A stretch of 61,287 nucleotides of DNA, taken from Gammaproteobacteria bacterium. GTDB lineage: Bacteria > Pseudomonadota > Gammaproteobacteria > JACCYU01. Location of the stretch: assembly GCA_013695765.1 (NCBI GenBank), contig JACCZW010000071.1:1-61287 (forward strand), written 5' to 3'. Below the pieces are notes generated by a model. It searched no databases and was not told the origin of the DNA. It saw nothing but the letters and a program-made list of their open reading frames with translations. Positions within the stretch are counted from its first letter, which is position 1. Each line of letters opens with the position of its first letter. Positions 53,512-61,287 of the stretch are shown here, in pieces. The position numbers were made by a program, and so were the translations under genes.

Positions 53512-55469
53512 TGATGCTGGATCGGGTAGCCCGAGCGAACTGGCGGCTGAATGAAAGCGAGCTGCTGCACGCGGCGGTCGAGCGTGCGGTAAGCGCGCTG
53601 GTGGCATCGCAACAGCGCGCGGGACACTGGTCGTACGAGCTGGAAGCCGACTGCACGATTCCGGCCGAATATATTCTCATGATGCACTTCATGGGCGAAG
53701 TCGATACCGCGCTGCAGGCAAAGCTCGCGGTGTTCATCCGTGCGCACCAGGCTATCGAGAGCCACGCCGGATATAGTCAGACGCTGCACCATGGCTGGCC
53801 ACTTTACGAAGGTGGAGATTTCGATCTGAGCTGTTCGGTCAAGGCGTATTACGCGCTGAAGCTCGCCGGCGACGATGTACAAGCGCCGCATATGGCGGCG
53901 GCACGCAACGCCATTCTGGCGCGGGGGGGTGCCGCCCGTGCGAACGTTTTCACGCGCATCGCGCTGGCGCTGTTTGGCCAGGTGCCGTGGCGCGCCGTGC
54001 CGTTCATGCCGGTGGAAATTATCCTGCTGCCGCGCTGGTTTCCGTTCCATATCGACAAGGTATCGTACTGGTCACGTACCGTCATGGTGCCGTTGCTGAT
54101 CCTGTGCAGCCTGCGCGCACAGGCCAGGAACCAGTTACGTGTGGGTATTGGCGAGCTGTTCGTCGTGCCGGCAGAAGACGTCACCGATTATTTTCCGGCG
54201 CGGTCAGTGCTCAGGCGGCTGTTTCTGTTGCTGGACCGGACCGGGCGCTGGCTGGAGCCATGCGTGCCCCGCTGGATCCGCGACAAGGCGCTACAGCGTG
54301 CGGAGAACTGGATTATCGAGCGCCGCAATGGTCATGGCGGCTTAGGCGCGATCTTTCCGGCTATGGTCAACGCGCACGAGGCGCTGGCCTTGCGCGGCTA
54401 TCCCGCGACGCACCCGTACCGCCAGGATGCGCGTCAGGCGCTTGAGGATCTGCTGGTGGTGGACGACGATCGCGCGTACTGTCAGCCCTGCATGTCCCCC
54501 GTGTGGGATACGGCGCTCGCCTGTCTGGCCTTGCAGGAAGCCGGCAACACGCGGGCGGCCGAGCGTGGTCTGTCGTGGCTGCGCCAGCGCCAGTTGCACG
54601 ACGAACCCGGCGACTGGCGGCGCGATCGCCCGTTTGCCGCGGGCGGTGGCTGGCCGTTTCAGTTCAGCAACGGCCATTATCCCGACACCGACGATACCAG
54701 CGCTGTGGCCTGGGCGATGATGCAGTCAAAGGATCCCCGGAATCACGAATCCGCGCGCCGCGCGGCTGAATGGATTCGTGTGATGCAGTCGCGCAACGGC
54801 GGATTCGCGGCCTTCGATGTCGATAACACCCGCGAATACTTGAACGCGATCCCGTTCGCCGATCACGGCGCGCTGCTGGACCCGCCGACTGCCGACGTGA
54901 GCGCGCGCTGCGCGATCGCGCTGGACCGGTTCGCCGCCACGAATCCGCTTTGTGGACAGGCGCTGAAGCGCTGCATCGACTATCTGCGCGCGCAACAGGA
55001 AGCCGACGGCAGCTGGTACGGGCGCTGGGGCACCAATTACATCTACGGCACCTGGTCGGTGCTGGCCGCGCTGGAAGAGGTGGGGGTATCGCGGGATGAT
55101 CCCGCGGTGCGGCGGGCTGTAGTCTGGCTGCAAGAGACGCAGCAGTCCGACGGTGGCTGGGGTGAGGGCAATGACAGCTATCTCGAGAACCACTCCGCGC
55201 GCCGCGATGCGGTGGACAGCACCGCGTTCCAGACGGCATGGGCAATGCTGGGGCTGATGGCCGCGGGCGATGTCGACTCGCCTGTCCTGGACCGCGCGGC
55301 CCGCTATCTGCTGGATGCGCAATGCGCCGACGGGCTGTGGCGCGACGAGACCTTTACCGCGCCGGGCTTCCCGCGCGTGTTCTATCTGAAATATCACGGT
55401 TATCAGAAGTATTTCCCGCTGTGGGCGCTGGCGCGTTACCGAAAAGTGCGGTCGGCTTCGCTCGTGTGA
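53511..55469 (+). CDS. shc: Squalene--hopene cyclase
   Basis: The protein is about 652 residues, the normal size. The catalytic D-x-D-D motif is D392-T-D-D395 in HYPDTDDTSAV. Several QW repeats are visible (QRAGHWSYE, QSRNGGFAAFD, QEADGSWYGRWG, QQSDGGWGEGND, QCADGLWRDE). It cyclises squalene to hopene and hopanol as a monotopic inner-membrane protein. ATG 53511 shares its A with the TGA of sqs; a second ATG follows at 53514. The 3' end overlaps hpnG by four bases. The gene is complete and forms the core of the plus-strand hopanoid operon. Confidence 0.97.
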   Translation: MMLDRVARANWRLNESELLHAAVERAVSALVASQQRAGHWSYELEADCTIPAEYILMMHFMGEVDTALQAKLAVFIRAHQAIESHAGYSQTLHHGWPLYEGGDFDLSCSVKAYYALKLAGDDVQAPHMAAARNAILARGGAARANVFTRIALALFGQVPWRAVPFMPVEIILLPRWFPFHIDKVSYWSRTVMVPLLILCSLRAQARNQLRVGIGELFVVPAEDVTDYFPARSVLRRLFLLLDRTGRWLEPCVPRWIRDKALQRAENWIIERRNGHGGLGAIFPAMVNAHEALALRGYPATHPYRQDARQALEDLLVVDDDRAYCQPCMSPVWDTALACLALQEAGNTRAAERGLSWLRQRQLHDEPGDWRRDRPFAAGGGWPFQFSNGHYPDTDDTSAVAWAMMQSKDPRNHESARRAAEWIRVMQSRNGGFAAFDVDNTREYLNAIPFADHGALLDPPTADVSARCAIALDRFAATNPLCGQALKRCIDYLRAQQEADGSWYGRWGTNYIYGTWSVLAALEEVGVSRDDPAVRRAVVWLQETQQSDGGWGEGNDSYLENHSARRDAVDSTAFQTAWAMLGLMAAGDVDSPVLDRAARYLLDAQCADGLWRDETFTAPGFPRVFYLKYHGYQKYFPLWALARYRKVRSASLV

Positions 55470-56182
55470 TACGTTTGGGCGTCGTGGCCGCGCTGGATGG
55501 TGAGTCGCGCACCTTGATTCGATCATCGCTGGGCCCCCCGCAGGAAATGAACGCAGCACAAGCCTGCGACATGCGCGTCGCGCTGGCCGGCATCGGCGCC
55601 AGCCGCGCCCGCGCGGCCGGTGAAGATCTGCTGACTCGGGGCGCCACGGCGTTGATGAGCTGGGGCGTGGCGGCAGCGCTCGATCGCGCGCTTGCGCCGG
55701 GTAATCTGCTGGTGCCCGGCGTAATCCTCGACGCGGATCTCAGACCCTACACGGTGGATAAGGCCTGGCACGGGTGGCTGTGCGAGCGGCTTGCAAATCG
55801 CTTCGTCATTCACGTCGATCCGCTGATCGAAAGCAGAACGGTACTCGCCACGCGCGCGCAGAAGCGCGCGCTCATGCTGCGTTCCTGCGCGATCGCCGCC
55901 GACATGGAAAGCGCCGCGCTGGCGGCGCTGGCGCACGAGGTGCGGGTGCCGTTCGTGGCGATTCGCGCGGTTTCCGATACCGCCGGCGCCCGCGTGCCGC
56001 CGTGGCTTGGCGGCGTGATCGACAATGGCGGGCACGTGCGCGTCGGCGCGGCGGTCCGGCAGATTCTGTTGCGGCCGCTGGACTGGGCGGCGGTCTCGCG
56101 TCTGGCGCTGGGATTTCGCGCCGCGCGCACGACTCTGACCGATGTCGCGACGCAGGCTGGCGGCCGCTTTTTGGCGACGTAG
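55466..56182 (+). CDS. hpnG: Adenosylhopane nucleosidase HpnG
   Basis: The 238-residue protein is a purine nucleoside phosphorylase/nucleosidase-fold enzyme. Signs are VVAALDGESRTL near the start, MRVALAGIGASRARAAGEDL, a central SWGVAAALD, and ADMESAALAALAHEVRVPFV with the MES motif of the active site, then AIRAVSDTAG. HpnG cleaves adenine from adenosylhopane to give ribosylhopane. The start is GTG 55466, overlapping the shc stop in GTGA; no ATG gives the family N terminus. Gene order shc-hpnG supports the assignment. Confidence 0.9.
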   Translation: MIRLGVVAALDGESRTLIRSSLGPPQEMNAAQACDMRVALAGIGASRARAAGEDLLTRGATALMSWGVAAALDRALAPGNLLVPGVILDADLRPYTVDKAWHGWLCERLANRFVIHVDPLIESRTVLATRAQKRALMLRSCAIAADMESAALAALAHEVRVPFVAIRAVSDTAGARVPPWLGGVIDNGGHVRVGAAVRQILLRPLDWAAVSRLALGFRAARTTLTDVATQAGGRFLAT

Positions 56183-56321
56183 CGAGTGAGCCTTGGCATT
56201 TAACACAAAATAGCACCCGGAAGAGCTGACAGTACGCTGAATGTCGCGGCGCCAGCCATGGCCGCCGCCTTATCGACCACCCGTTCGTAAACACCTCTGC
56301 CCGCCTGAGTACTCGCGCCCG

Positions 56322-58997
56322 ATGACCCGACTGGAAACTGCGTTGAGCGCTGCCATAGGATGGTGGATCGGCCGTGTGGCCCGCGCGCCGTGGCTGGTGG
56401 TGCTGGCGTTCTGTCTTATGGGGGCCGGTTCGGTCTATTACGCTTCCCAGAATCTGGGCATGAATACCGATCGCGCGGGCATGCTCTCGGCCAGGTTGCC
56501 GTTTCGCCTGAACTACGCGGATTACACGCGTGCGTTCCCGCAGTATGTAGACACTATGCTGCTGGTGATCGAGGGAGACACGCCGGAACTCGCACGCGCC
56601 GCCGCCGGGCGCCTCGCAAACAGACTGGCGCGCGATGACACGCTGTTCAAGACCGTGTTGCGCCCGGGCGCCGCCTTCTTCGACCGGCACGCATTTCTGT
56701 ACCTGGATTTGCCGGAATTGCGCCAGTCGGCGGACGACTTAGCACAGGTGCAGCCTTTTCTGGGCACGCTCGCACAGGATCAAACCTTGCGCGGCCTGCT
56801 GCATATGCTGACACAGGCGCTGGACGCGGTGGATGAGGGCGAGAAGCTGGATCTGTCGCCGCTGCTGAAAGCGCTGGACGAGGGTCTCGACGCGCAGCGG
56901 GCCGGGCGCTTTCACCGGCTTTCCTGGCAGGGCCTGATGCTGGGTAATACCGCGCCGGACGCCGGCGCGCGTCAGTTCATTCTCGCCCAGCCGCGGCTGG
57001 ATTACGGCAACTGGCTGGCGGCCGCGCCCGCCCTGAATGCGCTGGAAGAACTTAAACACACCATGGCGCTGGAAGGTTCCCACGGGGTGGCCTTGCGCGT
57101 AACCGGCGCCGCGGCGATGGAATACGACGAGATGCAAAGCGTGGCGCGCGGCGCCGGGGTCGGTGCAGTATTGTCTTTCGTGGCGGTAATGCTGGTGCTG
57201 CTCGCGGGGGTGCGCTCCTCGCGCATGGTCGCCGCGTCGGTGGCGACGCTGCTCGTCAGCCTGATGATCACCGCCGGCTTCGCGGCGGTGGCGGTAGGGC
57301 ATCTAAACCTGATTTCGGTCGCTTTCGCGGTCATGAACATCGGTCTTGGCGCCGACTACGCGATCCATCTGTGTCTGCGCTACCGTGAACTGAATACGCG
57401 CGGCGCCAACCAGACCAACGTTCTGCGCACTGCCGGGAGTCATGTCGGCGCCTCGCTCGCGCTCGCGGCGGCGACCACGGCGGTGGGCTTCTTCGCGTTC
57501 GTACCCACCGCGTACGCCGGTGTTTCGGAGTTGGGACTGATTGCGGGCGCCGGCGTGTTCATCAGCCTCATAACCAGCCTGAGCCTGTTGCCCGCGCTGC
57601 TGACCCTGTTTCCGTCGCGCGCGAGTGGCGACATATCTTCTGCATCCTCTGGGTCTGCATCGTCTGGGTCTGAATCGTTCGGGCGCTATACCGATGCGGT
57701 GGCCGCGTTCCCGCGCCGGCATGCGCGCGCGATACTGTGCATCGCGCTGGTGTTGGCGGCGGTCGCGGCGCTGAGCCTGCCGTTTGCGAGCTTCGATTAC
57801 AATCCGCTCAACCTGCGCGATCCCGACAACGAATCAGTCGCCGCGTTCCAGGATCTGGTGGATAGTGACGCCACACCGCCGTGGAGTATTTCGATCCTCG
57901 AGCCCGACGCCGCCGCCGCGGCACGGGTGGCGGAGCGCCTGCGAGAACTGCCCGGGGTCAGCCGAGCGATCAGCCTGCCGGATCATGTGCCTGAAGAACA
58001 AGCGCGCAAACTGGCGATCATCGACGACATGCGGCTGATCATGGGGTTGACTTTGATGACTGGCGCCCAGACGGACCCCCCATCTTATGCGGAACAGCGC
58101 GCGGTGCTTGAGGATTTTCAGGCGGCGCTCGCGCGGCATCTGCAAAGCGGCGCCACGCCACGCTGGCCCGCGCTTAGCGCACGCCTGCGCGCCAATATAA
58201 AACGGCTGCTCGGTAATCTGAAGGCGGCTACGCCGGCCGCGGCCGGACAAAGCCTGGCCGCGCTGGATCGCAGCCTGCTGGCCACCTTGCCGGATACGTT
58301 GCAACTGTTGGACACCGCGCTCAAGGCAGGCCCCGTAAGCTTAAAGACCCTGCCGCCGTCGCTCGCGGTGCAGTGGCGTACATCGGATGGCGCTTACCGC
58401 GTGGAAGTCTTTCCCGAACAGGACTTGAGTGATAGCGAGGCGCTGCGTAGCTTCGTAGCACAGGTAAGCGCCGTGGCGCCGCACGCGACCGGTCTGCCGG
58501 TGATCAGTCTGAAAGCTGGCGAGGCGGTGGTCGCCGCGTTTCAGCAGGCGTTTGTCACGTCGTTGCTGGTGATCGCGGTGTTATTGTTGTTGCTGATGCG
58601 CGGCCCGCGCGATGCGCTGTTGGTGCTGGCGCCACTATTGCTGGGCGGCGCGCTGACCGGCGCGGTGGTGGTGCTGACCGGACACACGTTCAATTTCGCC
58701 AACATCATCGCCTTGCCTCTACTGCTCGGTATCGGTGTCGATAACGGCATTCACATGATGCACCGGCTGCGCAGCCAGCCGGGTTCGTATGCCACACTGC
58801 TGCGCACCAGCACGGCGCGGGCGGTGTTCTACAGCGCGTTGACCACCATCGTCAGTTTTGGCAGCCTTGCGTTTTCCACCCATCCGGGCACCGCCAGCTT
58901 GGGCTTGCTGCTCACCGTCGGCGTGCTTCTGACCTTAATCGTCACGCTCATCGTGCTGCCGGCGCTGCTGAATTTGCGTCAGGACGCAAATGATTAG
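56322..58997 (+). CDS. hpnN: Hopanoid RND transporter HpnN (MMPL family)
   Basis: The 891-residue protein has the RND/MMPL layout of two halves, each with one leading membrane helix, a periplasmic loop and five further helices. Conserved polar segments are VMNIGLGADYAIHLCLRYRE in the first half and PLLLGIGVDNGIHMMHRLRS in the second, where the Asp residues carry protons. Family members move hopanoids from inner to outer membrane. A low-complexity linker SASSGSASSGSESFG (about 445-460), made by repeated DNA units, joins the halves. ATG 56322 was preferred over an in-frame start 27 codons earlier because that extension is proline/arginine-rich and lacks similarity. It lies 139 bases after hpnG. 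Confidence 0.93.
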   Translation: MTRLETALSAAIGWWIGRVARAPWLVVLAFCLMGAGSVYYASQNLGMNTDRAGMLSARLPFRLNYADYTRAFPQYVDTMLLVIEGDTPELARAAAGRLANRLARDDTLFKTVLRPGAAFFDRHAFLYLDLPELRQSADDLAQVQPFLGTLAQDQTLRGLLHMLTQALDAVDEGEKLDLSPLLKALDEGLDAQRAGRFHRLSWQGLMLGNTAPDAGARQFILAQPRLDYGNWLAAAPALNALEELKHTMALEGSHGVALRVTGAAAMEYDEMQSVARGAGVGAVLSFVAVMLVLLAGVRSSRMVAASVATLLVSLMITAGFAAVAVGHLNLISVAFAVMNIGLGADYAIHLCLRYRELNTRGANQTNVLRTAGSHVGASLALAAATTAVGFFAFVPTAYAGVSELGLIAGAGVFISLITSLSLLPALLTLFPSRASGDISSASSGSASSGSESFGRYTDAVAAFPRRHARAILCIALVLAAVAALSLPFASFDYNPLNLRDPDNESVAAFQDLVDSDATPPWSISILEPDAAAAARVAERLRELPGVSRAISLPDHVPEEQARKLAIIDDMRLIMGLTLMTGAQTDPPSYAEQRAVLEDFQAALARHLQSGATPRWPALSARLRANIKRLLGNLKAATPAAAGQSLAALDRSLLATLPDTLQLLDTALKAGPVSLKTLPPSLAVQWRTSDGAYRVEVFPEQDLSDSEALRSFVAQVSAVAPHATGLPVISLKAGEAVVAAFQQAFVTSLLVIAVLLLLLMRGPRDALLVLAPLLLGGALTGAVVVLTGHTFNFANIIALPLLLGIGVDNGIHMMHRLRSQPGSYATLLRTSTARAVFYSALTTIVSFGSLAFSTHPGTASLGLLLTVGVLLTLIVTLIVLPALLNLRQDAND

Positions 58998-59087
58998 AAT
59001 GATTCGCAAGCTTGAGTGCCTGGCGCCGAACGCGATTAGTCGAATGTCCGACCCCGCGCGGCGCGCTGGCGTCTGCCATCGTCCGAC

Positions 59088-60083
59088 ATGACGACTCTGG
59101 TAACTGGCGCGACGGGGTTTGTGGGCGCGGCGGTCGCGCGGCAGCTGCTGGACGCCGGTCATGCGGTGCGCGTGCTCACGCGGGCGCACAGCGATCCGCG
59201 TAATCTCCAGGGGCTCATCGTCGAGCGCGTGGTGGGCGATCTCACCGAGCCAGCCTCGCTGGAGCGGGCGATAACCGGTTGCGATACGCTCTTTCACGTG
59301 GCCGCCGATTACCGGCTGTGGGCGCTGGACCCGGCTCCCATTTACGCGGCCAATGTCGAGGGCACGCGCAACATCATGCGGGCGGCGCTCGCGGCGAAGG
59401 TCAGGCGCGTGGTTTACACCAGCAGTGTTGCGACCCTGGGCACGACCAGAGATGGCGCGCCCGCCGACGAACGCACGCCAGTCACGCTTGACGACATGAT
59501 CGGCGATTACAAGCGTTCCAAGTTTCTGGCTGAAGCCGAGGTGCATGTTCTGATCGCCGACGCAGGTTTGCCGGCGGTGATCGTCAATCCGTCCACCCCG
59601 GTTGGCCCTGGCGACATCAAGCCCACGCCCACTGGCCGCATGGTCGCCGATGCGGCAAAAGGTCGCATGCCGGCGTACGTGGATACCGGCCTGAATATCG
59701 TGCATGTGGAGGACGTGGCCCAGGGGCACCTGCACGCGCTGGAGCGCGGCGTCATCGGCGAACGCTATGTGCTGGGCGGCGAGAATCTATCGCTTAAACA
59801 AATCCTGACGACCATCGCGGAGCTGTCCGGCCGACGTCCGCCGCGCATCAGAGTGCCGCACAACATACTGCTGCCGATCGCGCATCTCGCCGAAGGCTTT
59901 GGTCGACTGCTGCGCGCCGAGTACCTGCCGCTGACCGTGGACAGCGTGCGCATGGCGAAGAAACGCATGTATTACAGTAGCGACAAGGCCCGGCGCGAGC
60001 TGGGGTATGCGCCACGGCCGGCCTCCGAGGCCTTACGCGACGCAGTCGCGTGGTTTTTGCACGGAGCGTCCCTGGAACCATGA
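59088..60083 (+). CDS. hpnA: Hopanoid-associated sugar epimerase HpnA
   Basis: The 331-residue protein is an extended short-chain dehydrogenase/epimerase. The NAD loop is LVTGATGFVGAAV at the N terminus. The active site includes YTSSVATLG and Y-x3-K in DYKRSKFLAE, followed by VIVNPSTPVGPGDIKPTPTG, characteristic of HpnA. It is probably involved in making or attaching the sugar-like head group of hopanoids; the exact reaction is unknown. It follows hpnN by 90 bases and overlaps the next gene through ATGA at 60080. Confidence 0.92.
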   Translation: MTTLVTGATGFVGAAVARQLLDAGHAVRVLTRAHSDPRNLQGLIVERVVGDLTEPASLERAITGCDTLFHVAADYRLWALDPAPIYAANVEGTRNIMRAALAAKVRRVVYTSSVATLGTTRDGAPADERTPVTLDDMIGDYKRSKFLAEAEVHVLIADAGLPAVIVNPSTPVGPGDIKPTPTGRMVADAAKGRMPAYVDTGLNIVHVEDVAQGHLHALERGVIGERYVLGGENLSLKQILTTIAELSGRRPPRIRVPHNILLPIAHLAEGFGRLLRAEYLPLTVDSVRMAKKRMYYSSDKARRELGYAPRPASEALRDAVAWFLHGASLEP

Positions 60084-61084
60084 AGCTGCGCCTTGCACTT
60101 TATGGCGCCTGGCTCGCGGGATTGAGCCTGTTTATCGGGCTGACCGTTTACCATGGTCTGGGCGATGTCCTGCGTGTGCTGGGCGCGGCTGGCTGGGGGC
60201 TTGTCTGGATCACCGTGTTCCATCTGGCGCCCCTGCTGCTTGATGTGCTCGGCTGGCGCGCGCTGTTGCCGCATGGCCATCGTCAACCGTTGCACGAACT
60301 CGTGTGGATCCGCTGGTTGGCCGAATCGATCAACTCGCTGTTGCCGGTCGCGCAAGTGGGCGGCGACCTGCTGCGCGTGCGGTTGCTGCGTCGCGGCGGC
60401 GTACCGGCCGTGACCGCCGGCGCGTCGGTAATCGTCGATCTCACCGCCGGCATGGTGACGTTGATCGTGTTCGCGTTGATGGGCGTGGTGCTGCTGCTCC
60501 AGCACGCCGGGACCAGTGAGGCGGCGACGCAGCTGTCGATAGGGATCGCTGCCTTCGGCGTCATCGCGGGTTCGTTTCTCATCGCCCAACGGGCCGGCGT
60601 GTTCCTCGTACTGGCGCGCGCGCTGGAACGCCTGGCGCGGGGCCGGGGGTGGCAGGCGCTAACCGGCGGCGTGGTGGCGCTGGATCGCGAAGTGGTAGCG
60701 CTATACCGTGATCGATACGCGATCCTGAGCGCCTGCGGCTGGCGTCTGGCGGGGTGGGTGCTGGGTACGGGTGAGGTGTGGCTCGCGCTGTGGTTCCTCG
60801 GGCATCCGGTCGGTCTCGCTGAGGCGCTGATCCTGGAAAGCCTGGGACAGGCCATCCGTTCGGCGGCGTTCGCGGTGCCCGGCGCGCTGGGCGTGCAGGA
60901 AAGCGGATTTATCCTGCTCGGCGGGCTGCTGGGCGTGCCGCCCACCATCGCGCTGGCCCTCTCGCTCGCCAAGCGCGTGCGCGAACTGGCGCTGGGGCTG
61001 CCGGGCATCGTCGCCTGGCAGTTTGCCGAAGGTCGTCACTCGTGGCGGCGCCGGGTTGTGGAATCAGGCTCGGCGGAATCGTGA
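60080..61084 (+). CDS. Hopanoid-cluster membrane protein of the LPG-synthase transmembrane family (HpnL-like)
   Basis: The 334-residue protein has about eight membrane helices and belongs to the lysylphosphatidylglycerol-synthase TM/UPF0104 group. Conserved segments are RWLAESINSLLPVAQVGGDL, the later RSAAFAVPGALGVQESGFIL, and GLPGIVAWQ. HpnL is the name for such proteins in hopanoid clusters; related proteins (for example AglD-like ones) flip or transfer lipid-linked groups. The function here is unknown. Its ATG overlaps the hpnA TGA, so it is translationally coupled. No soluble aminoacyl-transfer domain is present, so it is not a true LPG synthase. Confidence 0.82.
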   Translation: MKLRLALYGAWLAGLSLFIGLTVYHGLGDVLRVLGAAGWGLVWITVFHLAPLLLDVLGWRALLPHGHRQPLHELVWIRWLAESINSLLPVAQVGGDLLRVRLLRRGGVPAVTAGASVIVDLTAGMVTLIVFALMGVVLLLQHAGTSEAATQLSIGIAAFGVIAGSFLIAQRAGVFLVLARALERLARGRGWQALTGGVVALDREVVALYRDRYAILSACGWRLAGWVLGTGEVWLALWFLGHPVGLAEALILESLGQAIRSAAFAVPGALGVQESGFILLGGLLGVPPTIALALSLAKRVRELALGLPGIVAWQFAEGRHSWRRRVVESGSAES

Positions 61085-61112
61085 TGGATCGAAATGCACA
61101 GGCCCGTCGCCG

Positions 61113-61287
61113 ATGAAAGCGGTGATGCTGGCCGCCGGCGTGGGGCGGCGTCTCGGCATCGACACACCGAAATGCCTGCTCGCCTTCGACGGGAAAACGC
61201 TGTTGCAGCGGCATCTCGAAATACTGCGAAGCTGCGGTATCGATAACCTGACCCTCGGGGTAGGGCACCGGGCGGCCGACATCGCGC
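61113..61287 (+). CDS. Nucleotidyltransferase-family protein, 5' end only
   Basis: The frame from ATG 61113 runs off the window. It begins MKAVMLAAGVGRRLG, the nucleotide-binding signature of sugar-1-phosphate or phosphocholine-type nucleotidyltransferases, followed by TPKCLLAFDGKTLLQRHLEI. Co-orientation and the 28-base gap to the HpnL-like gene suggest it belongs to the hopanoid operon and may activate a head-group precursor (inference). The substrate cannot be told from 58 residues. Confidence 0.8.
   Translation, partial: MKAVMLAAGVGRRLGIDTPKCLLAFDGKTLLQRHLEILRSCGIDNLTLGVGHRAADIA

Noticed and set aside
60080-61084. Lysylphosphatidylglycerol synthase
   Set aside because: Only the membrane part is present; the C-terminal soluble transfer domain is missing.

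Overview
The window is high-GC DNA from a proteobacterium (Pseudomonadota) that oxidises one-carbon compounds and makes hopanoids. Two gene islands support this. One (about 28.6-45.9 kb) is a nearly complete tetrahydromethanopterin/methylofuran (H4MPT/MFR) formaldehyde oxidation and cofactor-synthesis island. The other (about 49.0-61.3 kb) is a hopanoid island. A Pil-Chp type chemosensory set, an RND efflux pump and a methanotroph-like squalene synthase fit a gammaproteobacterium best, but class assignment is an inference. No methanol dehydrogenase, methane monooxygenase, rRNA or tRNA gene was recognised here.

Layout. 1-5.5 kb: the 5' part of an NAD-linked formate dehydrogenase flavoprotein subunit, a pterin carbinolamine dehydratase, a 7Fe-type ferredoxin, a sulfotransferase, a broken second FwdA/FhcA-like gene and an adrenodoxin-type ferredoxin-NADP reductase. 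5.5-9.2 kb: palindromic repeats, a frameshifted DUF4926 gene and a wrecked restriction-like locus in which a PLD-helicase gene has been fused out of frame to the 3' half of a DNA methyltransferase gene. 9.4-13.8 kb: an intact RND efflux pair. 14.4-22.9 kb: a Pil-Chp chemosensory operon in which four of six genes carry frameshifts or stops. 23-28.2 kb: a retropepsin-like protease, an FAD monooxygenase, an IS3-family scrap and a large surface lipoprotein with Ig-like repeats and a DUF3494 ice-binding-like domain.

28.6-45.9 kb: fhcBADC on the minus strand. On the plus strand are beta-RFAP synthase, mtdB, an ATP-grasp gene, mch, a RimK-like ATP-grasp gene, a CitG-like gene and fae; after an oppositely oriented HisA-like gene come a third ATP-grasp gene, a hydantoinase-like gene, pabB and an amino-acid-kinase-like gene. 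Together they condense formaldehyde with H4MPT (Fae), oxidise it (MtdB, Mch), release formate (FhcABCD) and build the two cofactors (pABA from PabB feeds beta-RFAP synthase; the ATP-grasp, hydantoinase-like and kinase-like proteins resemble methanofuran-synthesis enzymes). The formate dehydrogenase at the left edge would finish the route to CO2.

46-48.5 kb: a MHYT-domain membrane histidine kinase followed by a receiver protein that has lost its phospho-acceptor aspartate segment. 49-61.3 kb: hpnM-hpnB-hpnH on the minus strand and sqs-shc-hpnG-hpnN-hpnA-hpnL-like-nucleotidyltransferase on the plus strand, for squalene synthesis, cyclisation, side-chain addition and hopanoid transport. The two metabolic islands are intact while the DNA between and before them is rich in pseudogenes and dispersed repeats, so the accessory DNA appears to be eroding around a maintained metabolic core.
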